A stretch of 64,000 nt of DNA, from positions 1,205,001 through 1,269,000 of the forward strand of contig NC_085105.1 of the NCBI RefSeq assembly GCF_963422355.1. The letters are read 5' to 3'. Positions 12,701-29,019 of the stretch are shown in pieces. The notes under the pieces were generated by a model. It was not told the DNA's origin, ran no database searches, and saw only the letters and a list, made by a program, of their open reading frames with translations. The number at the start of each line of letters is the position of its first letter. Positions within the stretch are counted from its first letter, which is position 1. The stretch comes from Corticium candelabrum (lineage: Eukaryota > Porifera > Homoscleromorpha > Homosclerophorida > Plakinidae). The position numbers were made by a program, and so were the translations under genes.

Positions 12701-13012
12701 CGTCAGTTGCGAAGTTGTCGTAGCAGTTGTTGATAGTCGATACGTCTGCTCGGAATTGTCCCGCAAAGTGAATACGTGGCCTGTCGAGGTAACATTGACT
12801 GGTTACATTGTCGAGTCTCAAGACTTGTTCGACTCTTTCAGGGATATCAGCATCCTATAGAACAATCAGACTGCGTTCAATATATATAGCAAATACTCGA
12901 TAACGAAACAGCGACGACTCACTGAATCTGAAGACTTTGTAGTCGAAGAAGAACCCCACAACCACGAGCTAAACCATCCCTCAGACGATGGAGAGTAGGA
13001 GTTCACTGTCTC
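9771..13012 (-). CDS. VioB/RebD-like ferritin-domain protein, gene 2
   Basis: Same structure as gene 1: probable upstream exon 13012-12923, main exon 12854-10274, last exon 10084-9771, phase-1 intron at the identical codon (..NWEYA-G). About 964 residues from the main exon on. All family motifs are intact: YLDRPRIHFAGQFRAD, MPVTRDLSKDKR, EFYTIPPYAYALYSI, EEMGHLAIVANIL, FAEIVHGRQLF. Differences from gene 1 are scattered substitutions plus a small insertion in the stretch before DSIHNDTIG (IESD present here, absent in gene 1). Both copies are fully open through every exon, so both are probably functional, with recent divergence or conversion. The DDE transposon lies about 1.4 kb upstream of the main exon and may separate this copy from its original promoter or signal exon. 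Confidence 0.85.
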
Positions 13013-14381
13013 CTAGTAGAAGACATGGCTATCAATGTTATAACAGAAAGTTTCCATGTTTTGTTTGAGATTACAATGGTCTGTCGTGCATGTATATTAT
13101 GGCAATGACATGCAATGGGCTATACACATTTGAAACTGTAGACAACACTTTTTTCACATTTCTCCTTACTAGAAGTGCCACGATGTCCATCATTGATTGT
13201 GGGTTGCCAAAATTGTGTTTTAGGATTACTTTACTCTAGTTTGTAATCAGAAATCTGCGGGCTGTGATGTAAGTGTAACTGCATGTAAACATGCTTGTAC
13301 CGTCATCTTCCAATTGTGATGTTCAACATCATCGTCTAGACCTTGTCTGGACATCTTGATCGCATCTGCAATAGCAATAAATTATTAATGAACTAGAGAC
13401 TAGCAACGCCGATGCAATGTTACTAGCGAATCGACAGTTACAACAACAAATTCACCGTCGTAGGAAGCGGGGGAATGGCGGGCTTAGCCCCCCTCGCTCA
13501 GTGTAGGAATTGAAATTTTCTGTGCCTGCAAATCTGGATGTTTACGGTCTGGCTCGTGATTACACCCTCCCCCGCTCGTGAACATCTTCCTACGCCACTG
13601 AAATTTGCTGTAATGGGAGAGCTTGGTGGTTCGCCTCAGTCATAAGCCTCACGTCGTGAAGTTGTTGTCACGACGACGTCGCAAACGTTTGATGCAGGTC
13701 TGTGAACTCCTCTAAAAACTGCCGGATCTGGAGACGGATATCCTGTCATGCAAACAACGTTGCTGCGGTCGCGACCTCTGCTGCTATGCCCGGCATGTGC
13801 ACCTTGTAGAGTTGTGTGGAAGAGTTAGCTAGAGACAAAAAAGCCGCTAAGCGATGCATTACAGTCGGTAATACGACTCTGTATAGCTGGTCTAGTCTCG
13901 ATCTGTAGCCGCCGCAGCGACGGATTCAGATAGAGGTGACGTGCTGGATCATGATCAAATTTGAACTAGAGACGTGTATATGTAGGCTGAGCATTTGGTG
14001 ATCTACTTACGTGTGAGGAATTTGAATGCATGCAGTAAGCTCACCTAGAACTCCTGGTCCTGCTATCTTTCGAGTCTTCCCATGTCTTTCTTTCTCTGCA
14101 GACTGACAGCTCGCCGTCACCAATATCAGCAAGCAGACTCTACAAAAAAACCAAATACAATAGGTACAAACTGCTTAGATAGATCTAGGAGCTTTTGGCT
14201 TGGAAAGCCTCAGTCTGGCTCCAGTATTAGCTCCATAGGGCTCTAGCTAATTTAGCACCTCTATAGCATACTATGGTATGGTGTCGGAGATTGCCATACA
14301 GCAGGTACTGTACCGTATGATGGGCTTTCTGTTGACCATTGCTCCCACAACCTGTTGAGATAGCCAGTACTTCTCCTACAT
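13013..14381. other. Upstream region of gene 2
   Basis: Homologous to 3972-5460 of copy A, with small indels and a different MITE. No complete gene. It retains the same candidate signal-exon tract (minus strand, about 14147-14055) with the CLLILVTASCQ-like reading. Confidence 0.35.
13456..13604. mobile_element. Short MITE ending in GTGGCGTAGGAAG
   Basis: The left 'cgtcgtaggaagcggggg' pairs with the inverse of the right 'cccccgctcgtgaacatcttcctacgccactg'. About 150 bp, absent from copy A. Confidence 0.5.
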
Positions 14382-17154
14382 AGTGCACCCACGCATGCGT
14401 GGCCAATCTGACACCGCCTCAGCTATCGCGCGAAATTCAAATGTCCTCTGTCGAATAACGCTGAAAATATGTATGATTCTTTGCTAATAGTTGAGCAGCT
14501 GCCACGCACGGAGATTAGTTAAACTACCTTTAGTTCGTCAAACGGATTGACTCAACGAACTTGTACGCGAGTTTATCGCCATTCCGTCTCGAGTTTGGTA
14601 CGTACAGCCTCGGTTTCTCCTCTGAGGATACATTACGGCAACGTGAAGATTTCTGTTAGACAAAATCTGTATATTTCACTTTGTTTCTGTGGAATGTTGG
14701 AAGAAGGGTCCCAAAAGGGGTTGTGCTTGAAACGCCATACTTCCACGTGACAACGATCACATGCCTCCAGCTTTCTTGTAGACGTACACCGAACACTGTG
14801 CTACAAATCTGTTAAGACAAATTTGGCTATTACCGTTCTGTACTCGAAATCCACACCACTAAAGTTTCGTAAACAAGCAGACATAATAATGTTTCAAAAG
14901 CTCAATGGATATATGTTGTACTACAAACATAAACTGTCCAACAAATCTACAACTTTTTATAAATATAACCAAACAAAACAACCATATGTATAAAATAACA
15001 TCAAGGTTACTTGTTCCTCTTGACTCTTCTGTGAGACCTGTATTGCTTGACGGCTTCCTCGAGTTCATGTCCTGCTACTTTGCCATCTCTGTATGCCCTA
15101 ATGTAATGTCTTGCTTTTCTAAAATACTTTCTAATCATGTCAACACTTACAGAATCTAATGCTGGTGTCAGAGTTTTTCTCAGCCCAACTATAGAATAAT
15201 TACAGTATGCTCTAGTATAACGCTTTGCCTGCCCCCACACTCGTTCTATAGGATTCAATTCACAATGGAATTTGGGTAGAAACATGCAGTGGTGGCCATG
15301 CTCTTTCATGTAATGTTCTACAATAGACAGTTCATTAGAAAAATCGGAGTATGTTTCTAGTTTCATTATCAAATCTTTTCTGGTCTTTCCCCTAGTATCA
15401 AATCCCCTTTCCTCTAATGCCAACTTAAGCCCTTTAGGAGTTCCATCATCCATTACTAACCTCTGACCCACGAACCGGTTGTCATCTTCATATACAGTGT
15501 CGTGCATTTTAGGTTGCCCACCTCCTGGGTTGACATTCATTCTGTTGGCGACCAAAGCATCACTAGATTTAGTTGTGTGATTTGAGCTTTGGTCAAACAA
15601 CCACAGAATTGAATACTTTTCCTGTGGGTACTTTATGTTTGCAATAGCTACCGCACTCTTAACTTGTTCAAAAAATTTGTCATTCGTCCAATAGCCATCC
15701 CGCCTCTCCCCGTATTCTAAAATAACCCTAGCTTCCTGTTTAATGGTAGGTTGTGACTGTTTGGCTGTTTGAAATTCAAGGTCAGTGAGTCTAAGAAAGC
15801 CACAATATTCATCCACAAAATCACTAACCATTTGACCAGAGCATCGTGATTTGGGTCTTATCACCTGTTGGTCTTCTTGTAGCCAAGCAGAGGTCTGGTC
15901 ATCGTTTGATTGAAAAGTAGACTCATCGTGGCATATAACTACAAGGTGTTTCGAAGCAGCTGGATTTCCTAGCTTAACAAGTTGTTCACCTGGTGACACA
16001 TCACTTGCATCAGGAGGAGGTAGGTGCTCAGACTCTAATTTCTTTAGTTTCTCTAAGAATGCTTGTCTTGCAAGGACAACATCATCTCTCTCGTGTCCAT
16101 CGATGTACACACCCTTCTTTCCACTATCAACCCGTTCGAAGCCTAAGTCGTAAAGTACCTTTCTAGCTGTTTCTAATGAAATCTTTCTAGGAAATCCTGG
16201 AGACAATGTAAGACTGGGTAACAGCTGCTCGTTTACATATTGACAGAAGTCGGCAACTGTCATGTTGGGCTTACCCTTTACACACGCGTTAGCTCTTGCC
16301 CATGAAGTCGCGTTTTTCCTGAACTCTTCGTCGTTCAGGATCGAGACACGCTCGTACTTGCCCCTGCTGTCTTCAGAAAGCTGTCCATGGTTAGTCATGA
16401 AGTCTGATCTCCATCTTCCCACAGTCCTCTCTCCCACGTGAATAAGATCCGCCACTTTCTTCATTGCTGACATTACCCCTTGGCTGAATTCTCTCCGAAA
16501 ACACTCAACTAACCACAGTGAAAGCATGATCTTGTCGTAACGCTCCAACGATACAGCCCAGTCATCCAAGTTCTGGTGGAGTTGTTTGTCTTCGGACGTG
16601 GGAGGTTCGACAGGTTCCTCCAACGGCGTAGGCGGTTCGGACGGCTCTTCCATAGGTGGGGAAGCGGAACGAAAAGCTAGAGAGACTTCAGACAGCGCCT
16701 CCTCAGATTGTACGAGAAGAGTGGGTGAATCTTCACGTATGTTGTCAGAGTCTTCTGCGGGTGGTCTCTCTTCTGCTGCCTCAACGACAATCCTCCGTTT
16801 GGATCGCGCAAATGCGGCTCTAGTCTTGAGTGCACGACGCTTCCTCCAAGCACTAGAAGACATCGTCTTTCCTCAGAAATCAGCCCACGTACGAAAGTAA
16901 TAGGCTTACTCAGCCATGTGCACGTGAGCATGACGTTGGCGTGAACCAATCAGAGTCGAGCACCTCCCACTATTTTATCCAATCAGAAGCCGCAAATTCT
17001 ATCTCTGCCGTACACGGTTGTACATGCGCATAAATTACGGAGGCGTGTAACTTAATTTGTGCGGATCATGATGGTATTCATTACAGTCACGTGCGACCTA
17101 CGGAACGCCCTCTATGCCACGCAGCAGGATTGGCCAGTTATGCGTGGGTGCACT
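14382..17154 (-). mobile_element. DDE transposon, apparently intact
   Basis: Terminal inverted repeats: left 'agtgcacccacgcatgcgtg' at 14382 and right '..ggccagttatgcgtgggtgcact' ending at 17154. They share 15 perfect end bases and then 'ggccaat/ggccagt'-type similarity. It contains one 618-codon transposase. Copy A of the tandem duplication supplies an empty site near 5455-5465. No clear target-site duplication was found by eye. Confidence 0.8.
15007..16863 (-). CDS. DDE-superfamily transposase (IS630/Tc1-like fold)
   Basis: Single ORF of 618 codons beginning MSSSAWRKRRALKTRAAF, with a basic N-terminus followed by an acidic low-complexity stretch. A helical DNA-binding part with a turn-helix look (MKKVADLIHVGERTVGRWRS) falls near residues 135-155. 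Catalytic residues can be placed: D in VICHDESTFQSNDD (about 310), D in ILWLFDQSSNH (about 420), E in FHCELNPIERVWGQAKRYTR (about 545). This D/D/E layout with 'CELNPIE' is typical of a widespread eukaryotic group of DDE nucleases distantly related to Tc1/mariner and IS630. The C-terminus is basic (YRSHRRVKRNK). The element is unbroken in this copy, so it could be recently active. Confidence 0.85.
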   Translation of the reverse strand: MSSSAWRKRRALKTRAAFARSKRRIVVEAAEERPPAEDSDNIREDSPTLLVQSEEALSEVSLAFRSASPPMEEPSEPPTPLEEPVEPPTSEDKQLHQNLDDWAVSLERYDKIMLSLWLVECFRREFSQGVMSAMKKVADLIHVGERTVGRWRSDFMTNHGQLSEDSRGKYERVSILNDEEFRKNATSWARANACVKGKPNMTVADFCQYVNEQLLPSLTLSPGFPRKISLETARKVLYDLGFERVDSGKKGVYIDGHERDDVVLARQAFLEKLKKLESEHLPPPDASDVSPGEQLVKLGNPAASKHLVVICHDESTFQSNDDQTSAWLQEDQQVIRPKSRCSGQMVSDFVDEYCGFLRLTDLEFQTAKQSQPTIKQEARVILEYGERRDGYWTNDKFFEQVKSAVAIANIKYPQEKYSILWLFDQSSNHTTKSSDALVANRMNVNPGGGQPKMHDTVYEDDNRFVGQRLVMDDGTPKGLKLALEERGFDTRGKTRKDLIMKLETYSDFSNELSIVEHYMKEHGHHCMFLPKFHCELNPIERVWGQAKRYTRAYCNYSIVGLRKTLTPALDSVSVDMIRKYFRKARHYIRAYRDGKVAGHELEEAVKQYRSHRRVKRNK

Positions 17155-17737
17155 GTGTGTGCTGAGTTTTCGTAGCGGGCTTTAGCGCACTATTGAGGAA
17201 ATGCCCGCCCAGCGAAATTATTATGTAAACCAGTTAGCAGTCACCTCCTCCACTTAAAGATTTTATCAGTTGCGTCAGAACAAATTTACGATATTTCGTG
17301 TAACGAGTCGGTTCAAGCACGTTTGTTTTTGCATGACACTCTAATTACAAATTCGTTGGAGGCTGGGGGATCGGATTGGCGAGCGGTACACTCATATATC
17401 GAGACACGTGCACGTGCTCGTCAAGCAGACGACATGGCCAACGTGGATCACGTGCTGTACGTCTACATTTACATTTGTGATACAAACTAATTAATATCAA
17501 GAGACTATTTGATTCAATGTGACTGCATTAATTGTGATGTGGCGGACTGCAATACGTCTCGCTTCTGCAAACAGCAAAACAGCAAACCATCTAACTAACG
17601 TACAAATCAAGCCTACAATACATGCAGCTAAGCAGCAAACGTGCACGGTCGCACGGTATCTGCAAGAATCACACTACAACACATGCATGCAGCTAAAATC
17701 CGCGCATTGTCCTCCACTAGGTCACGTAGACGCCCTC
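17155..17737. other. End of copy B and downstream flank of gene 3
   Basis: The first ~140 bp are the right end of the tandem duplication. The rest has no supported feature. The plus-strand ORF at 17519-17929 is only the antisense of the last exon of gene 3. Confidence 0.5.
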
Positions 17738-20700
17738 TCAATAACCGTAGAAAGTATCCGACGGTGTCAAATGAAGAGGATGCTCAAACGTTGGTCCTGC
17801 GTGCAGACGTCCTCCTGGTTCGATCGGCGTCTTCGCCATTTCTCTCGCTTTCATCCTCATCAAGAACATGTTGGACAGCGCTTTCTTGATGTGATTCGGC
17901 GTACCGTTGAATGTCTTATCCAGTTCTAAGACTGTCTGTAGGTACAGACGGCTGAAGTCCTCGGCGAGCATGCGAGCTCGACTTCCCTTCGGGTAGTCGG
18001 TAACCTTCGGGTTGGTCGGGAACGGCCACACTCCGTTGGCATCGAACGGAACTTTGGCTCCTAGGGAAAGGTAAAATGCGAATAAATATCAGTACTAGTT
18101 TGTTGACAATTTATCTTTGTTTAGCGTGACAGCCTAGCTCTGTTCTAGCCAAAGTCAATCACATGCACCAGATGATCGAGTTGGCAATCAGAGGTAGACT
18201 GTGAAGGGAGGGACGATAAGGTATGCAGTTAGAAACTTGCTTAATTAATTCGTACATGCATGAGGTAAACAAAATGTCTCATTCGAAGTATAGTGCAAAA
18301 CAAATGGCCGTACATTAGCCTTGGTCTCCCAGACCCGTGTACCGCTAATTAAGATCGATCTGGGAGGTCGAGGCTAGTCTCTGGTCTGCATGACTACATG
18401 TATGTCTCTTATACAGTACTGACTGACATTAATTGCTCGAATTCTCTTACCTACGTAATCCCAATTGCCGTTTGCTTTCTTGAACAGTTGATGACCGTGA
18501 ACTATTTCAGCAAACTTGTAATAATGAGCCAAATCTTCGCTCTTATCTGTAGGATTTAACTGTGACGATCCTTCCCCTTGTGTCACAATCGTGTCAATCC
18601 CTTTGAGCGCGTCCGTTAGGTTATAGACCGGTTTCGCAATGTAATCGACCTGCCTTGAATGATTACCAGTAAATATGGTGTGCACGTAAGGCGAGTTCTC
18701 CGGTCTCTTTTGAGCCTCTGCTTCGAGTAGAATCAGGTTGTTACGGATTCGTTGGTAAAAGCAGCCAATCGTGTCGTTATGAATGTCGTCTGGATCGGAG
18801 TCTATCGCCGACTGGCGTGGCGTCTCGATCACCATGAAAACGTCTCTTACAAGTTGAATACTGAGTGGAGCGAGTCTCAACACCAAGTCGTGTTCTACTC
18901 CACCGGGCAGCCTGCTCGGGTACACCGGAATAAATCTGCGATCAAATAGTCGTGGTGTCCCGTCGATGGCGTTGAGTATGTTAGACACGATGGCAAGATG
19001 AGCCATTTCGTCGACAATGACACGGCCGATCAATGCAGCAATTTCCTGATTGGCACCTTCCTTGATGGAATACAGAGCATAGACATACGTCGGGATTGTA
19101 TAGAACTCGACTTGAAGAGCAAGCTGCAGCTGATATTTGAGCTCTTCCAGACTAAAGCGATCTCTCCGTCCCTTTTTTGGTTTATCCTGATCGAGCCAAT
19201 GCAGGATCATCTCTCTTTTCGATTTCGACAGATCACGGGTAACAGGCATGTATCCGGGTTCCAGTTCGCTAGCACGCATCGATTCCAGGATGTGCTTTTT
19301 GTGGATGTGATCGACGACGCTGTCATAATTCCCTAGGCTTAGAATGTGCCTCATCGAAGGTGTAAGATTCTCGTACCGTTTGAGTATGGCGCCCACTCCG
19401 TCCTGTCCAAACCACGTCGGTTCGGGTTTTCCTTTTCCTTGCCACTCGAATCGGTCAAAAACGCGGAAAATCAGTTTGGCTGCTTCTCTCTCGTAGTCGG
19501 TGAAGTCCACTCCGGGAAGACTGTAGCGAATGAAGTAGACCATACCGTCGACGTGTGTCCTCACATTGCCGGGATCGTCGGCAGTTAATGTGACCGTGAT
19601 CTCACCGTCTGTGTCCGTCGTAACCTGCAGAGGTGCAACAGTCAGTCCTTTGGATGCTCTCGCTTTCTCATCGTCGGTCATCTCGTACGTGCAATCGCAT
19701 CTCTTTTGAGCCCCACGAATTTCCTTTTTCAATGTGCTGCACACCGTCAGAGTATGATACGGAATGACTTGAAACGAGACTTTTCGTTTGGAGACCGGTA
19801 GCCCACGATGTGTTACAAAAAATTTGTAATCTGTTTTATCTCCCGGGTTCATAAACCTAAAGATTTCCTTTAGCGGCCTCACATAGTACTCTGATTCGCT
19901 TAACCAAACGGTCGCATCGTCCTCACTACCAGACTTGACTTGGATTACAACGTTTGCCAGACTGATCAACCGGTCGGTTTGGTCGTCGTTCAGTTTAACT
20001 TCAATAATCCCAGCGGTCCTGCGGTACCAGTCGTCGTCGATCTGTTTAGTCAACAAGTCCACGTTTTCACCTTTATCCGTCTTGGCTACTATAGACAACA
20101 CACCATTTCTGGTCGTGTCCAGCACAACACCATTAGTCTCGGAATCAAGCTTTCTCCTCACCGAGTTACCAAAGTCAATCGCAAGCCACGTATCTCGAAC
20201 TAGCATCTCGGCACTGCCAAGCATCCAATCTTTTGGTGCATTTGTGTTACTCGGCGGGATCAATTCTCTACCTCGAACGTACTGAAGACTCGCACCGTAG
20301 TTCTTTGCTGCGGGGTCTGCAGACACTCCAATCGAGCCGACAACAAGACCGTACGAAAAACACTCGCTCCCGATCGTCTTGTTATATCCATACACCGTGA
20401 ATGCAATAGAGAGTTCCTTGGTGTCTTCCAGGGTGGTCAAAATCCCGTATTTCCGCTTTTCATTTGACAAACCGTAGAAAAGTTTCAAGCGTTCTTTGTT
20501 CCACACCAAGTTCACCAAACGAGATTGATAAGTCGCGGATTTGGCGGCGCCGTCTCCCGCCTGAAAGCTAGGATACGCACTCGGCCAAATATTCTTAAGA
20601 CCGACAGGCACAAAGTCGCCTACCACAATAGGATACCTGTTTTCAACTCCGTGCTCGTGGTCGTGAACGCTAATACCGACCTTGAGACCGTAGAGTATAG

Positions 20701-21088
20701 ACGAGTCTTGGTATTCGACGTCTAAGTTGACCATCTTGGCACTGCCACCCCCCAGCACGGTGTCAATGGCGACTTGACGTTTCACTAGAATGTCTTCGCT
20801 CGAGCACTCGATTTCCCTGTTCCAGCCACACACCGACGTTATCTTGACGTCGTGGAAGTTGAAGACCCCCGTTCCGGTGGGATTCCAAAAGGCGTGCTCT
20901 TGGTCCAGGATCGTACCGTCGACGACATGGAACTGGTCCGTTGCGAAGTTGTCGTAGCAGTTGTTGATCGTGTGCACGTCGGATCTGAACTTGCCAGCAA
21001 AGTGGATTCGTGGACGGTCGAGATAACTATGATCACCAAGTATAGTGTGACCATCAGTGGCTGAGCGGACATTGAGCGGTTTTGTATT
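17738..21088 (-). CDS. VioB/RebD-like ferritin-domain protein, gene 3
   Basis: Main exon 21088-18451 (acceptor 'ctgtttag'), last exon 18060-17738, phase-1 intron at the same codon as in the other four genes (..NWDYV-G). About 986 residues from the main exon. Motifs: YLDRPRIHFAGKFRSDVHTI, MPVTRDLSKSKR, EFYTIPTYVYALYSI, DEMAHLAIVSNIL (ExxH kept), FAEIVHGHQLF; last exon PFDANGVWPFPTNP. More diverged than genes 1 and 2, with extra residues in the middle region and after the third helix. No upstream exon or in-frame ATG was found in the adjoining sequence. The start therefore lies further upstream, beyond the CA repeat. Sequons such as NLTD and NHSR again suggest a secreted or luminal protein. The function is inferred from the family. 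Confidence 0.83.
18315..18377. repeat. Short hairpin (inverted repeat) in gene 3 intron
   Basis: 'tagccttggtctcccaga' pairs imperfectly with 'tctgggaggtcgaggcta' about 20 bp later. It may be the collapsed end of a MITE. Confidence 0.45.
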
Positions 21089-21275
21089 CTAAACAGTAAC
21101 ATATCTATCGCATACGTTCATGTAGTAACAAAGACAATGTGGAGAATTGAATGAGGGACTCATTATATCTTAAAATAAGATTAGATCTTGTGTTTTCTTT
21201 TCTCTTTATTAATTTTCTTTGTGTTTACTTTCTTTTTAGTTATTTGTCCCGTTTGGAAAGTCTACACACACACAC

Positions 21276-21326
<51 letters not shown>

Positions 21327-23488
21327 AATATTTGCCAGTAGTCTCAAACAATTTAACCGTGTAGAAGGCAGTTGAAATGATACCAGAGAATCAGCCCCAA
21401 AGTTGAACTGCTCCCTACACCCCTGAATTACATTGCATTGCATTGCACAGTGACAAGTAATGCAAATCACATTTAGTATATTAATTAATAATTAATTATC
21501 TTTTATTAATCAAATAATTCTAAAAAATATTTCTGTCACTGTGTGCAGAGAATAAAATGATAAGCTAATATGTCTAGAAGTACTCATAATAGAATAATTG
21601 AATGTTCAAGAACGCAGTGCACTCTGGCACTTGCCTTACCATGTCAATATCAACAATTTGAGCGTTATCGTTCAGTCCATTCATGTCTGTATTCGCTCCT
21701 AGGAAACAAAACGTTTAGAAAACTAAACAAAAGATGTTGCTTTTACTGATTCAGGAAACTACAAATTTACAGCTTCCAATCTTGTTGGCAGTGCATTTAA
21801 ATTAATAAAATTAATTAATAAAATTTATTATTAATCTGCTGAGATTTGATTCACTGCCTGATAGTAATTTCTATAAATGGGCGACACGTGCACGGCTCAA
21901 AAAGTTTATTATTTAGTATTTTTTTATAATTATTATCATGATTTCATTTTCCATCACATCAGGTTACTCTGATGTTCTAGTTGGCTGGGATATACCTGCC
22001 CACTATTTTAGTTCGTTCTTCGAATCTCTACTCTTTTCTTAGTTGTTTCTGACCAAGGCTTCATTAGCTAGATCTATACCTTCTTGTTTCGCTGAGCAGC
22101 TCGCAGATAGAACCAAGAACAGACCAAACCTATGAGAAACATACAGCAGTGATTCTACACTTCCTGTCACACCAATATCCATTGTTTTGAAGACTGTACT
22201 AGACATGCATACAAGCAAGATCTATAGCTAGAGCTAGAACAGCTTGCGCTAAGAGAAAGTCTCGCAATCGACCTTGCGATCATTTCGTGCACTCTTCGAG
22301 CCACGACCATGCCGTACTGGCAAATGCGACCGGATTATACGGGATCGAATATCTGTGTACCGCTCTAATTTAGGCTAAGCTTCCTGCACGTGCACTGTTG
22401 TTGTCTTTCTGTTTTTCTTTCTTTGTATGTACTGTAGTGAATGGATGATAGTGGTGTGTATGTATGTAGTGTGTAGTTTTATGTCTGCCCCTAAGTGTAC
22501 CGTAGTTGGGTGTGAGAGAAAATATTATTACTATACCTCCTTGCAGCCGCCGAAAGCCCAGTATGACGACACGAGAGGGTCTGGCTACGCAAAGATCTAT
22601 GGGTTTCTACAGCTACTACATATTGTCTGGCCTTGTATGATTTGCAAGATCTGTATACTAAATTGTGCAGAGAACAATTTTTTGTAGTCTATAGCTACAG
22701 TGCACGCAAGAGTGTGGGAGGTAGAGCAGGCCCGAGGTACACAGAGTTAGTAGGAAGCATAATTAAGCCTAATTAGTAATCATTGTATTGGCAAAAATTA
22801 AATAGGCAACCTTACATAAATGACATTACAGTGTAAGACCAACTAGAGCATAATGCTATTGACAAAATGCAATAAATTTGTTAGCTCGAGGCTCAGAGAT
22901 CAAGTGTATTGCAAACATTTATGTGCAGCACATTTCTTGATTGTATGATTTGGTCTCATCATTGCCCTGAGAGTCTACAGATCATAAACAAATAATAAAT
23001 AAGATTTATTGAATTACAGGCTCTGATCAAGTGTAGAGAAGTACAATGTGCGACTCCTTTTCAGCAGCATGCACTCACATCCGTGGAACTATCGTCATTG
23101 CCCATTTAAAACAACAACACAGCCAGAGGAAACCAACAAATAAAGACACAAACAGATAAAAAACAACAAAAATATTGGTTAATAAAATTATAAATTAATA
23201 ATTATTAGAGAAAAATAAACCTTTTAAAAACAAATTAACTAGGCAAGTTAATACACAGTTAGTTAGTCTGCGCCTAGTGCACTGAGCTAGAGCAGTTTCT
23301 AGTAAAGAACAAACAGAGATCCTAGGGAGCTCCTCAAGCACTACGTGCAAGTCATCGCATTTAGCTCAGATTTGACTAAGACAGATCACTGATCTCCATC
23401 AACACGTCAGAAAGCTCCGTCTAGAACCGATGCGGAGCAATCAGACCTCGTGACGTCGATCTCGAACAGAGTGTGCGCAGTGCAATCG
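21089..23488. other. Intergenic, AT-rich; no gene supported
   Basis: Holds a CA array (21263-21326) and long AT-rich tracts. Upstream exons of gene 3 may lie here but none could be placed. The 86-codon plus ORF at 22427 has no family features. Confidence 0.5.
21263..21326. repeat. (CA)n microsatellite
   Basis: Dinucleotide array with one G interruption, 180 bp upstream of the gene 3 main exon. Confidence 0.95.
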
Positions 23489-23496
23489 TGACGTCA
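23489..23496. promoter_or_regulatory. CRE palindrome upstream of IQCG
   Basis: A perfect TGACGTCA lies 26 bp before the IQCG start codon, with a second near-match (TGACGTCG) at 23450. This is the consensus ATF/CREB site. Function is inferred from the position. Confidence 0.5.
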
Positions 23497-23521
23497 CGTT
23501 TCTGTGGCGACTCGACACAAC

Positions 23522-28760
<5,239 letters not shown>

Positions 28761-28955
28761 CTGAAAGATGAGGTACGACTCTCAAAGCCATGGATAATCA
28801 GTTTAGAGCTAAAATTCTCAAAGTGTAACATAAATGGAGTTCAAGACTTCTAACTATGTAATAAAGAGCACTGTTGGATTTTGTCTCCAGCATACTAACT
28901 AGTAAATGAAGCTGTGTTGTACTCGCTTCAGAGCTACGAGCATATGTGCATGTAG

Positions 28956-28959
<4 letters not shown>

Positions 28960-29013
<54 letters not shown>
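28960..29013. repeat. (GT)n array before the SINE
   Basis: Array of about 54 bp with a GCGTG end, directly 5' of the tRNA-like sequence. Confidence 0.9.

Positions 29014-29017
<4 letters not shown>

Positions 29018-29019
<2 letters not shown>

Larger units (their letters stand above)
9298..17292. repeat. Tandem duplication, copy B
   Basis: Homologous to copy A from 'ctaggataa' at 9298, through the second gene and its upstream region, to about 17292. It is interrupted by a DDE transposon (14382-17154) and a MITE (13456-13604) that copy A lacks. The continuation 'ttttcgtagcgggc' resumes on the right of the transposon at 17166. Confidence 0.8.

Noticed and set aside
718-13012. Bacterial symbiont contamination as the source of the VioB-like genes
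   Set aside because: The genes have spliceosomal introns at a shared position and lie on the same sequence as clear animal genes, transposons and microsatellites.
17519-17929. 136-codon plus-strand ORF
   Set aside because: Antisense of the last exon of VioB-like gene 3. No independent support.
22427-22687. 86-codon ORF starting in a Cys-containing MSAPKCTVVGCERK stretch, THAP-like at first sight
   Set aside because: Only the first Cys pair fits. The later THAP residues are absent and no splice partner was found.
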